Source: Eubacterium sp. (GTDB lineage: Bacteria > Bacillota > Clostridia > Lachnospirales > Lachnospiraceae). Taken from it: a stretch of 5,261 nucleotides of DNA. Shown piece by piece: positions 1-5,134 of the stretch. Every line of letters begins with the position of its first letter. The stretch's first letter is position 1. The position numbers were made by a program, and so were the translations under genes. The stretch is taken from contig JAJGAH010000206.1 in the NCBI GenBank assembly GCA_020844525.1, forward strand, positions 1 through 5,261, read 5' to 3'. The notes beneath the pieces are model-generated. The model ran no database searches, was not told where the DNA came from, and saw nothing but the letters and a program-made list of their open reading frames with translations.

Positions 1-488
1 GTCAGCAGCTCAAACTCCTTGAAGCTCAGCTCAATGGGCTGACCGTCTACCGACGCCTGATGGGCGGACTTATTGATCTCTATGCCGCCAGCCTCCAGAA
101 TATCATCCTGATTCATCTGGTTCGTTCTTCGGAGAATCGCCTCAACCCGCGCAACAAGGATCTTGGGGCTGAAGGGCTTCGAGATGTATTCATCCACACC
201 GAGATCAAATCCAAGCAGCTCATCCCGCTCATCTCCTCTGGCCGTCAGCATGATGATCGGAACCTTTGATTCCTTGCGGATTTCACGACAGACTTGCCAT
301 CCGTCCATCTTAGGCATCATGACATCCAGAAGGATCAGCGCAATATCCTTGTCCTCGTAAAATTTATTCAGTGCTTCCTCACCGTCAGCAGCTTCGATTA
401 CGTTAAAATTGTCCTTCACCAGGAAGTCTCTGACCAGCTTTCTCATCCTCGCCTCATCATCGACTACCATGACCTTTAATTTATCCAT
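1..488 (-). CDS. OmpR/PhoB-family response regulator, C-terminus cut by window edge
   Basis: DNA-binding two-component response regulator, read by translating the minus strand from ATG at 486-488; 162 residues are visible. Residues 1-121 form a receiver domain: acidic pair D10/D11, phosphoacceptor D55 in LLDVMMPKMDG, T82 in MLTAR, and K104 in the SKPFSP motif. After a linker, residues from about 130 begin the winged-helix effector domain, ending in the typical LSFKEFELL stretch where the window stops. Family members are about 225-235 aa, so roughly 65-70 residues are missing by truncation at the edge, not by mutation. An AGGAG-like ribosome binding site (498-503) lies about 9 nt before the ATG. 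The cognate histidine kinase usually follows such a gene and would lie outside the window. The regulated pathway cannot be told from this sequence, so no gene symbol is given. Confidence 0.95.
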   Translation of the reverse strand, partial: MDKLKVMVVDDEARMRKLVRDFLVKDNFNVIEAADGEEALNKFYEDKDIALILLDVMMPKMDGWQVCREIRKESKVPIIMLTARGDERDELLGFDLGVDEYISKPFSPKILVARVEAILRRTNQMNQDDILEAGGIEINKSAHQASVDGQPIELSFKEFELL

Positions 489-540
489 ATTCAAACACTC
501 CCTGCCAATGTCTCAAATATCAGATTTTAAAGCTTTTATC

Positions 541-546
541 ATTATA
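541..546 (-). promoter_or_regulatory. Possible -10 element for the response-regulator gene
   Basis: On the minus strand this hexamer reads TATAAT, a perfect sigma-A -10, about 52 nt before the response-regulator ATG. It sits in an AT-rich stretch (about 520-555) that contrasts with the GC-richer coding DNA. No convincing -35 is found at 16-18 bp (the 17-bp position reads ACAATT), so transcription may depend on an activator or on a different start. A hairpin terminator lies upstream at 635-663, consistent with a new transcription unit starting here. Confidence 0.4.
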
Positions 547-634
547 TAAATTCTTTGTGTTGGAATTGTGACGAACACAACAACCTTCCCGCAGCGCAGA
601 ACAATGCGGTCTTACAGACAAGCCGGACAGATTT

Positions 635-663
635 ATAGCCCGGAACAGGCTGTCCCGGGCTAT
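635..663 (-). terminator. GC-rich hairpin, probable terminator after the thioesterase gene
   Basis: A 9-bp perfect stem (ATAGCCCGG with CCGGGCTAT) encloses an 11-nt loop that can add three inner pairs; an outer CAGA/TCTG pairing can extend it. It lies about 120 bp past the thioesterase stop codon and before the response-regulator promoter region. The downstream flank on the minus strand is AAATCTG rather than a T-tract, so as an intrinsic terminator it is atypical, and the stem could instead act as an mRNA 3'-end stabiliser. The rest of 489-782 holds no gene that I can support. Confidence 0.5.
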
Positions 664-782
664 TTCTGATGAATTCTGAGAATATTTTCGAAGAAGACTG
701 AGCATCAATGAAGATACAGGGCATCAAAAAAATCCCTTGCTGAATTTCGCCTGAAACCCAAACTTCCTTCTGAAAACTCTGA

Positions 783-1262
783 TTATTCCGCGGATGCAGT
801 ATCGCCGTCATCGGACAGAATCGGCTTTCCCTTGCTGAAATACGTGAACGTACCGGTTGCAAGCTCCGTCTCTTCATCGGGTCCGTACAGCGTGACACGA
901 TAGACGCCCAGCGACCTGCCATGTTTGATCATCTTCGCCACGCCGTAGATCCTGTCCATGCCCTTCGCCGGACGAAGGAAATGCAGATCACCCGACACCG
1001 TCGGGGTTATATATCCAAATGTCGCAGAAGCATTGCCGCCCACTGTATCCGCCAGTGAATACAGACAGCCGCCGTGCACAGTACCCAGCGGATTCAGGAA
1101 CTCCGGTCTGACCGGCATAACGGCCTTTGCGTATCCCTCACCGAAATCAAGAATCTCTATACCGAGAAGGCTGCCGAAATTATTATGCTTCTGCCGGTAC
1201 TCCAGGCATCGCAGCATCTTTTCTCTGCTGATTGTCTGTGACTGCGTATCACTCTTCATCAT
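783..1262 (-). CDS. PaaI-type hotdog-fold thioesterase
   Basis: Predicted acyl-CoA thioesterase of the PaaI/YbgC-like hotdog superfamily, 159 aa, cytoplasmic, expected to hydrolyse an acyl- or aryl-CoA. The signature is NPLGTVHGG (residues 57-65) followed by LADTVGG (70-76); the HGG loop and D72 match the active-site positions of PaaI enzymes. The later segment GDLHFLRPAKGMDRI fits the hotdog beta-sheet strand that lines the tunnel. Length fits the family (about 130-160 aa), with a slightly long N-terminal helix. The substrate cannot be deduced; no phenylacetate genes are nearby. The start is the first of two adjacent ATGs (1260-1262); neither has a good ribosome binding site, but the start overlaps the end of the upstream 37-codon ORF by 14 nt, which suggests translational coupling. 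The tail after about residue 147 is short, acidic and probably disordered. Confidence 0.9.
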   Translation of the reverse strand: MMKSDTQSQTISREKMLRCLEYRQKHNNFGSLLGIEILDFGEGYAKAVMPVRPEFLNPLGTVHGGCLYSLADTVGGNASATFGYITPTVSGDLHFLRPAKGMDRIYGVAKMIKHGRSLGVYRVTLYGPDEETELATGTFTYFSKGKPILSDDGDTASAE

Positions 1263-1362
1263 GATGACCCGAGATCATGGTATGTCCTGTTACAATTGCA
1301 CCAAAAATACTGATCACCATCAGACAAGCCCAGAAATTATGCCATTTCAGCAAATTTTTCAT
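1249..1362 (-). CDS. Small single-pass membrane peptide, 37 aa, unknown function
   Basis: Small ORF of 37 codons that I do not recognise. It starts at ATG 1360-1362, preceded by a strong GGAGG (1371-1375) at 8-nt spacing. The peptide begins with a basic stretch (MKNLLKWH), has one hydrophobic segment at about residues 10-30, and ends in a His/acid-rich tail (SGHHDEE). The positive N-terminus predicts an N-in, C-out single span. Histidines at positions 8, 27, 33 and 34 flank the span, and the WH...TGH pattern loosely recalls the first helix of PepSY/DUF4405-like membrane proteins; metal or haem binding is only speculation. Its stop lies 14 nt inside the thioesterase ORF, so the two are probably co-translated. 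The same frame stays open upstream to about 1518, but that part runs through the ssrA terminator, so the short start is preferred. Confidence 0.6.
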   Translation of the reverse strand: MKNLLKWHNFWACLMVISIFGAIVTGHTMISGHHDEE

Positions 1363-1370
1363 GTCAGATA

Positions 1371-1375
1371 CCTCC
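1371..1375 (-). promoter_or_regulatory. Ribosome binding site that sets the start of the small membrane peptide
   Basis: On the minus strand GGAGG is followed by 8 nt and then ATG at 1362. It is the only strong Shine-Dalgarno in this stretch, and it is the main reason to read the 37-codon ORF as a gene and to reject the longer upstream starts in the same frame. No clear -35/-10 pair is visible between it and the ssrA terminator. Confidence 0.65.
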
Positions 1376-1487
1376 AAAACCTCTTTTTCTCCAGTCCGGC
1401 GGTGACAATCCGGTCCTGACACCGTTTCGGCACAGCGCCCATTACGAAGCTGCACAAGCTGTACAGCTCTCTCCATATCGCAGCAGT

Positions 1488-1535
1488 AAAAAAGAAATCC
1501 CCGGATGCTTTCCTGCATGAGGAGTTCCAGGGAAT
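1488..1535 (-). terminator. Intrinsic terminator of ssrA
   Basis: Downstream of the tmRNA 3' end, the minus strand forms an outer stem pairing ATTCCC(T)GG (1527-1535) with CCGGGGAT (1497-1504), with one bulged T and one G-T wobble. An inner TCCT/AGGA hairpin sits in the loop. A T-rich run, TTTCTTTTTT (1488-1497), follows immediately. Position 12 nt beyond the mature tmRNA and the T-tract orientation fit a Rho-independent terminator for ssrA. Confidence 0.75.
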
Positions 1536-1546
1536 CATCATTGGAC

Positions 1547-1898
1547 TGGACCAGGCGGGAATCGAACCCGCGTCCGAAAACCTATCCATCCGGCTTCTTC
1601 CATCACAGTCAGTCTATTGACATTCCCTCTGCCATGCGCCGCCTGACAGGCTCATGGTTTCAGTAGCTTCATAAAGTCTACTGCACCGCAAAGCTTAAGC
1701 ACAGTAGTTCCCCGTCTTGGATGATGCCGGAACAGAAAGGCACGGGAACCGTCCTGCCCGACAGCTGCTTTAATTAAGCAGCAAGCGCGTAACTATCGTT
1801 ATCAGCGTTTAATTTTATTTGTCATGTTTTTACGTGGTCACGGCTTCCACGGATGGCTTCCCAGACTTCAAAATCCCCGTCGAAACCAGTACTAGCCC
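1547..1898 (-). ncRNA. ssrA: tmRNA (transfer-messenger RNA)
   Basis: tmRNA acts as both tRNA-Ala and mRNA, rescuing stalled ribosomes together with SmpB. The 5' end GGGCTAG (1892-1898) pairs over seven bases with CTGGTCC near the 3' end, including the G3-U70 wobble that alanyl-tRNA synthetase recognises; A at 1547 is the discriminator base. The 5' part carries the conserved CTGGTTTCGACGGGG box, and the 3' part has a T-arm (stem GCGGG/CCCGC, loop TTCGATT). The middle holds the tag reading frame and several G/C-rich pseudoknot-forming stretches; for example GCTGCTT/AAGCAGC (1764-1770 and 1776-1782) makes the hairpin around the tag stop codon. Gene length of 352 nt is typical of a one-piece tmRNA. 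The 3' CCA is not encoded (GTCCA follows the discriminator), so it would be added by CCA-adding enzyme. The gene follows smpB directly. Confidence 0.96.
1774..1806 (-). other. tmRNA proteolysis-tag reading frame
   Basis: The frame runs from a GCT resume codon (1804-1806) through ten codons to TAA (1774-1776), encoding ADNDSYALAA. With the alanine delivered by charged tmRNA the tag would be A-ADNDSYALAA, ending in the YALAA degron recognised by ClpXP-type proteases in other bacteria. The resume codon was chosen because TTAAAC just before it matches the TTAGTC context of E. coli tmRNA at four of six positions and because ten codons is a common length. Upstream codons in the same frame (AAC, TTA, AAA) cannot be fully excluded as the start. 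Confidence 0.85.
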
Positions 1899-1936
1899 TG
1901 ATATAAATCGCACGGCATTTCAAAATCCGTAATTTG

Positions 1937-1965
1937 AAAATAGCACACAATTTACCTTGTGTCAA
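1937..1965 (-). promoter_or_regulatory. Sigma-A promoter of ssrA
   Basis: A perfect -35 TTGACA (1960-1965) is separated by 17 bp from TATTTT (1937-1942), with a TGC extension just before the -10. Transcription would start near 1930, giving about 32 nt of 5' leader before the mature tmRNA end at 1898, to be trimmed by RNase P. The -10 region TGTGCTATTTTC is nearly identical to that of the secG promoter in this window. It would allow strong ssrA expression independent of the rnr-smpB transcript, which has no visible terminator before it. Confidence 0.85.
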
Positions 1966-1975
1966 TAAAGCAGGC

Positions 1976-2035
1976 CCTGTTGTTTTTGAAGGGTCTGAGC
2001 CATAAATGATAATGTCCTGTTGTTTTTGGAGGGTC
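1976..2035 (-). repeat. Two 20-bp direct repeats, 40 bp apart, upstream of the ssrA promoter
   Basis: On the minus strand the copies read GACCCTTCAAAAACAACAGG (1976-1995) and GACCCTCCAAAAACAACAGG (2016-2035), 19 of 20 identical and offset by exactly 40 bp. The intervening 20 bp are not repeated. They fill the space between the smpB stop and the ssrA -35, ending 10 bp from the latter, at about -46 to -65 and -86 to -105 from the expected start. The A-rich cores could be UP-like elements or sites for a regulator; the function is unknown. Confidence 0.8.
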
Positions 2036-2041
2036 ATCAGC

Positions 2042-2509
2042 TCAGAGATTACGGATCTTGAACTCCCGCTCCGTCTCTCTTCGCATATCCTTCTTTGCGA
2101 TATCGGCCCTCTTGTCATACAGTTTTTTGCCACGGGCAAGCCCGATCTCGACCTTGATTCTCGAATCCCTGAAATACACCTGCAGAGGAACGATTGTAAA
2201 TCCCTTCTGGGCAGATTTCTGCTGCAGCTTCAGAATCTCATTCTTGTGCATCAGAAGCTTTTTCACCCGCAGCGGGTCCCTGTTGAAAATATTGCCCTTC
2301 TCATAGGGACTGATGTGCATGCCGTAGATAAAGATCTCCCCATCCCTGATTCCGATGTAGGATTCCTTGATGGAGCATTTTCCCATGCGGCAGGACTTTA
2401 CCTCTGTTCCATGCAGTTCAATCCCGCATTCATATTTTTCATCTATAAAATAATCGTGGTATGCCTTCTTGTTATTGGCTACCAGCTTTATTCCCTTCTC
2501 TTTTGCCAT
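2042..2509 (-). CDS. smpB: SsrA-binding protein SmpB
   Basis: SmpB binds the tRNA-like domain of tmRNA and places it in the ribosomal A site during trans-translation. The protein is 155 aa, a normal length. Visible family features are GIKLVANNKKAYHDYFI near the N-terminus, the signature GIELHGTEVKS (29-39), the IYGMHISPYEKGN segment, and GLARGKKLYDKR followed by the basic C-terminal tail (about residues 130-155) that forms a helix in the mRNA channel. The ATG at 2507-2509 is chosen because it gives the family-typical MAKEKGIKL start and has GAGGAAG 9 nt upstream; a TTG 36 nt earlier in frame lacks both. The start lies 38 nt inside the end of rnr, implying translational coupling. The product's RNA partner, ssrA, comes next. 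Cysteines occur at residues 28, 40 and 45. Confidence 0.97.
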   Translation of the reverse strand: MAKEKGIKLVANNKKAYHDYFIDEKYECGIELHGTEVKSCRMGKCSIKESYIGIRDGEIFIYGMHISPYEKGNIFNRDPLRVKKLLMHKNEILKLQQKSAQKGFTIVPLQVYFRDSRIKVEIGLARGKKLYDKRADIAKKDMRRETEREFKIRNL

Positions 2510-4529
2510 CTCTGCTTTCTTCCTCAGCTTCCTCAACAATTTCAAAATCTATCTGCCGGAGCCTTACATCTGCGCGGACCGCTTTTACCCGGAGTGTCTG
2601 GCCGATCTCAAAGGTCCTGCCCTTTGACCTGCCGGTCAGCGTCATATTACGCTCATCAAAGACATAATAATCGCCCTTCAGCGTGGATACATGCACCAGT
2701 CCCTCGATTGTGTCCGGGCGCTGTACATATATTCCCCATCCGGTGACACCGGTGACCTGGGCCGGCGTAACTTCTCCGAGGTGTCCGCTGATATACCGTG
2801 CCATTTCAATTTTGGTGGTCTCCCGTTCCACCTCGACGGAACGGCGCTCCAGCGCAGAGGATTTCCAGGCTACATCCTCCATGATCCGCTCATACCAGGA
2901 TATTTTTCTTGCGGAGAGATTCCCGTGCAGATCATCCTTGATGATCCTGTGGATCTGCAGGTCCGGATAGCGGCGGATCGGTGAGGTGAAGTGACAGTAA
3001 TATCCGGAAGCCAGTCCGAAATGGCCTCCGTTCTCCGGCGTATATCTTGCCTGCTGCATAGACCGCAGCAGCATGGAGCTCACCATCGACTCCCTGCCGG
3101 TGCCCTCCACATTGCTGATGATCCTCTGCACCTCACGCGGTGTGATATGCTGCCCGGCCTTTTCCGCAGAAATTCCCATCGCGTGTACCACCTTCAGCGT
3201 GCTTTCGATTTTTTCATCGTCAGGGCTCTCATGTGTCCTGTACAAAAACGGAACATGCTTGTCAAAATAAGTTTTGGCAACCACTTCGTTTGCCGTGAGC
3301 ATAAACTGCTCAATCAATTTCGTCGCGGGGGTCGGATAAGACGGGAAAACCCGCACCGGATTTCCCTTCTCATCGAGCGAAATCTTCGTCTCCGGAAAAT
3401 CAAAATCTATCATGCCGCGGTCATGGCGCTGCTTTTCAAGCTTTCCGGCGAGGTCCCGCATATCGAAGAGCATCGGCAGCACATCGGCGTATTTTTCCCG
3501 AAGTGCTGCCAGGTCCTGAGGCTCTTCCGCATGATTATCTTTCGTATCCTGAGACCCGGCAAAAATGCGGTCCACCTCAGAATATGTCATCCGGTGGGAG
3601 CTGCAGATCACCGACTCCACAATCCGGCTCTTCCTGATATTTCCCTCCCGGTCCATCTTCACAATACAGGACAGGGTCAGCCTGTCCTCCCCTTCATTCA
3701 GGGAACAGAGACCATTTGACAGCTTCTCGGGCAGCATCGGGATAACCCTGTCTGCCAGATACACCGAGGTGCCACGCTTTAATGCCTCCTTGTCCAGGGC
3801 GCTGCCAGCTGCCACATAATTTGTGACATCCGCAATGTGTACGCCGAGAATATAGCCTGACCCGTCACGCTCCAGGGAAACTGCGTCATCAAAATCTCTG
3901 GAATCGTCCCCGTCAATCGTAATAATCCTTTTGTTTCTGAGGTCCAGTCTGCCGGTATAATCCCCGGACTGCGGCTCAACCGGAAACCGGTCAGCCTGCT
4001 CCAGTACCTTCGCGGGAAATTCCATCGGCACACCATATTCCAGAACGACCTCGGTAAGCGCAGATGCCGGGTCCGACGGATCCAACCTGTGTATCGCTGC
4101 ACGGATGGCTTTGTCCTCGTTCTGCTGTGCATGTCTCCCGGCTCTCTCCCGGGTTCTTCCAGAATCAGAAAATCCGCCTCTGTTTTCAGAACGATGCTGA
4201 AAATGCCCTTCCGTTTCCGAATCAGAGCCAGCCATAACCTTCTCAAAACGGTCCTCCCCGTCTTTCCGGATCTTGTGTTCTGCCACAAGCGCATCCAGCA
4301 CCTCTAGCATATCCTTCATCTTTGCCTTTGGTACGTCCAGCAGAAACGCGATATCTTTCGCACGCATCGGTTTGTAGTTTTTGGAACGGATCAGATCCAG
4401 AAGAAGCCTCTGCTCCTTCTTTCTCTTCGCCAGCTTCTGGCTGGTTCTATGATATCCTGTCCGCTGATATCCTGCTTCAGGACCTTTGTCCCGGTCTGCC
4501 CTTCGGTTCTCTCTTCTGTTCTGTTTCAT
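2472..4529 (-). CDS. rnr: Ribonuclease R, apparently lacking both N-terminal cold-shock domains
   Basis: RNase R is a processive 3'-5' exoribonuclease that degrades structured RNA and, in other bacteria, non-stop mRNA released by trans-translation. The 685-aa product has a polar, basic N-terminus (1-33), a winged-helix domain (about 34-95), an RNB catalytic domain (about 193-535) and a C-terminal S1 domain (about 588-665). Catalytic aspartates are D206, D212, D214 and D215 in IDGDDSRDFDDA; HFTSPIRRYPDLQIHR (513-528) is also conserved. Between winged helix and catalytic core I find a Ser/Arg/Glu-rich linker (about 96-140) instead of the two cold-shock domains usual in the family, explaining a length about 100 residues below E. 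coli or B. subtilis RNase R. The usual Lys-rich tail is reduced to a short charged end. The ATG at 4527-4529 has only a weak GGGG upstream. smpB overlaps its end by 38 nt. Confidence 0.95.
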   Translation of the reverse strand: MKQNRRENRRADRDKGPEAGYQRTGYHRTSQKLAKRKKEQRLLLDLIRSKNYKPMRAKDIAFLLDVPKAKMKDMLEVLDALVAEHKIRKDGEDRFEKVMAGSDSETEGHFQHRSENRGGFSDSGRTRERAGRHAQQNEDKAIRAAIHRLDPSDPASALTEVVLEYGVPMEFPAKVLEQADRFPVEPQSGDYTGRLDLRNKRIITIDGDDSRDFDDAVSLERDGSGYILGVHIADVTNYVAAGSALDKEALKRGTSVYLADRVIPMLPEKLSNGLCSLNEGEDRLTLSCIVKMDREGNIRKSRIVESVICSSHRMTYSEVDRIFAGSQDTKDNHAEEPQDLAALREKYADVLPMLFDMRDLAGKLEKQRHDRGMIDFDFPETKISLDEKGNPVRVFPSYPTPATKLIEQFMLTANEVVAKTYFDKHVPFLYRTHESPDDEKIESTLKVVHAMGISAEKAGQHITPREVQRIISNVEGTGRESMVSSMLLRSMQQARYTPENGGHFGLASGYYCHFTSPIRRYPDLQIHRIIKDDLHGNLSARKISWYERIMEDVAWKSSALERRSVEVERETTKIEMARYISGHLGEVTPAQVTGVTGWGIYVQRPDTIEGLVHVSTLKGDYYVFDERNMTLTGRSKGRTFEIGQTLRVKAVRADVRLRQIDFEIVEEAEEESRDGKREGNKAGSQ

Positions 4530-4532
4530 GAT

Positions 4533-4601
4533 TCATTGACCCCGTTTCGTTCCTGGCAGGTTTTGATATTCCTTGTACTGGTCCTGCCCTTCAAATGTCA
4601 T
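4533..4601 (-). CDS. Possible 22-aa leader ORF before rnr
   Basis: An ATG at 4599-4601 opens 22 codons (beginning MTFEGQDQYKEY, ending TKRGQ) and stops at TGA 4533-4535, three bases before the rnr ATG. The close spacing could let ribosomes ending here re-initiate on rnr, which itself has a poor ribosome binding site. The supposed Shine-Dalgarno of the small ORF (GAAAGAC) is weak, the peptide has no recognisable motif, and an ORF this short arises easily by chance, so this is a tentative entry. Confidence 0.25.
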   Translation of the reverse strand: MTFEGQDQYKEYQNLPGTKRGQ

Positions 4602-4674
4602 GCTTGTCTTTCACTTGTCGTGTCTGTCCTTCTCTGCATGTGTCACGCAGGCATGCGCAAAACGCGTATACAGC

Positions 4675-4705
4675 AAAAGGCTGCTGCATTGATCTGCAAC
4701 AGCCT
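4675..4705 (-). terminator. Intrinsic terminator after secG
   Basis: On the minus strand AGGCTGTTGCA (4695-4705) pairs with TGCAGCAGCCT (4678-4688) across a 6-nt loop; the single mismatch in DNA becomes a G-U pair in this strand's RNA, giving an 11-bp stem. The run TTTT (4675-4678) follows. It begins 17 nt past the secG stop. The T-tract is short, so partial readthrough into rnr is possible; I see no strong separate rnr promoter in 4530-4674. Confidence 0.7.
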
Positions 4706-4722
4706 CACCCTTGTCATATTCA

Positions 4723-4968
4723 TCAAAAGTTCATGTTCAGCACAACTGCAAGCCCGACAAAGATCACCGCCATAATCCGTGTCAGACGGATCAAGTTGCC
4801 CTCCTTGGAACGGCCCTTGTTCTTGCTCCAGTATGTATCTGAAGTCGTTGCCATACCGGCAATTGCTCCAAGTCCTCTGTCCTTGCCCTGCTGCATAAGA
4901 ACTACAACGATCAGCGCAACGGAATCTATTGCAAATAAAACGGTTAATACTGTACGTAAGATAACCAA
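4723..4968 (-). CDS. secG: Preprotein translocase subunit SecG
   Basis: SecG is the small accessory subunit of the SecYEG channel in the cytoplasmic membrane and aids SecA-driven export. The 81-aa product has two hydrophobic segments (about residues 4-25 and 62-80) flanking a polar cytoplasmic loop. The family hallmark is visible: VVLMQQGKDRGLG after helix one and DTYWSKNKGRSKEG before helix two. The start is TTG at 4966-4968, giving MVILRTVLTVLF, because AGGAGG (4977-4982) sits at ideal 8-nt spacing and a promoter lies just upstream. The same frame extends to an ATG at 5040, but that start would lie upstream of the predicted transcription start and add 24 non-family residues. Two tandem TGA stops end the gene. 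secG directly before rnr, smpB and ssrA is a well-known Firmicutes arrangement; no functional reason for the linkage is evident. Confidence 0.95.
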   Translation of the reverse strand: MVILRTVLTVLFAIDSVALIVVVLMQQGKDRGLGAIAGMATTSDTYWSKNKGRSKEGNLIRLTRIMAVIFVGLAVVLNMNF

Positions 4969-4976
4969 AATAATAT

Positions 4977-4982
4977 CCTCCT
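4977..4982 (-). promoter_or_regulatory. Strong Shine-Dalgarno that fixes the TTG start of secG
   Basis: AGGAGG on the minus strand is followed by 8 nt and TTG. No ATG or GTG in the secG frame lies near this site, so it marks TTG as the start and rules out the longer ATG reading. Confidence 0.85.
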
Positions 4983-5008
4983 GGGAACCGAAAAAACTCA
5001 CAAGCATG

Positions 5009-5037
5009 ATAATAGCACAGGGGACACGCAAAATCAA
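5009..5037 (-). promoter_or_regulatory. Sigma-A promoter of secG
   Basis: TTGATT (5032-5037) and TATTAT (5009-5014) are spaced by 17 bp, with a TGC extended -10. Predicted start is near 5002, leaving a 5' leader of about 33 nt that carries the AGGAGG. The -10 context TGTGCTATTATC closely matches the ssrA promoter. Repeats at 5058-5095 lie 20-60 bp upstream of the -35. Confidence 0.75.
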
Positions 5038-5057
5038 CACAATTTTGCCGTATGACC

Positions 5058-5095
5058 CCGGTTGTATAAGTCCGGTTGTACAATTGCCTGTACAA
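5058..5095. repeat. Phased direct repeats and an inverted repeat upstream of the secG promoter
   Basis: The 9-mer CCGGTTGTA occurs at 5058-5066 and again at 5072-5080, a 14-bp period; the wider units agree less well. The second copy overlaps a perfect inverted repeat TTGTACA-N6-TGTACAA (5076-5082 and 5089-5095). The cluster is in the non-coding gap between dtd and secG. It looks like an operator or activator site, but no regulator is known for it and no clear dtd terminator is seen in this gap. Confidence 0.6.
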
Positions 5096-5134
5096 ATTTA
5101 CAGCACAAGCCTGGCTGACACACTGCGGCAAGTC

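Noticed and set aside
715..745. Poly-T run near GGG/CCC just after the thioesterase stop, as a possible terminator
   Set aside because: The T-run falls in the loop of a four-base stem rather than after it; the 635-663 hairpin is the stronger candidate.
1457..1468. 12-bp palindrome AGCTGTACAGCT before the small membrane peptide
   Set aside because: About one 12-bp palindrome is expected by chance in a window this size, and it is not placed against a promoter.
1363..1518. Upstream extension of the small membrane peptide (89-codon version)
   Set aside because: It runs through the ssrA terminator, lacks a ribosome binding site, and the added residues show no pattern; the GGAGG-supported start at 1362 is better.
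1925..2056. 9-bp inverted repeat ATCCGTAAT / ATTACGGAT between the ssrA leader and the smpB end
   Set aside because: Arms are 114 nt apart and within chance expectation; no structural support.
1822..2139. 105-codon minus-strand ORF across the ssrA 5' end and the smpB 3' end
   Set aside because: It overlaps tmRNA, its promoter and smpB in another frame and has no family resemblance.
2510..2545. TTG start 36 nt upstream for smpB
   Set aside because: Family proteins start at the MAKEKGIKL position, which also has the better-placed GAGGAAG.
2006..2746. 246-codon plus-strand ORF
   Set aside because: Antisense to smpB and the end of rnr, low-complexity leucine/cysteine-rich translation, no supporting signals.
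2991..3719. 242-codon plus-strand ORF
   Set aside because: Antisense shadow of rnr; arginine/histidine-rich, no motif, no ribosome binding site seen.
3779..4294. 171-codon minus-strand ORF in another frame over the rnr linker, considered as evidence for a frameshift hiding the cold-shock domains
   Set aside because: The translation has no cold-shock motif; it is a shadow of rnr.
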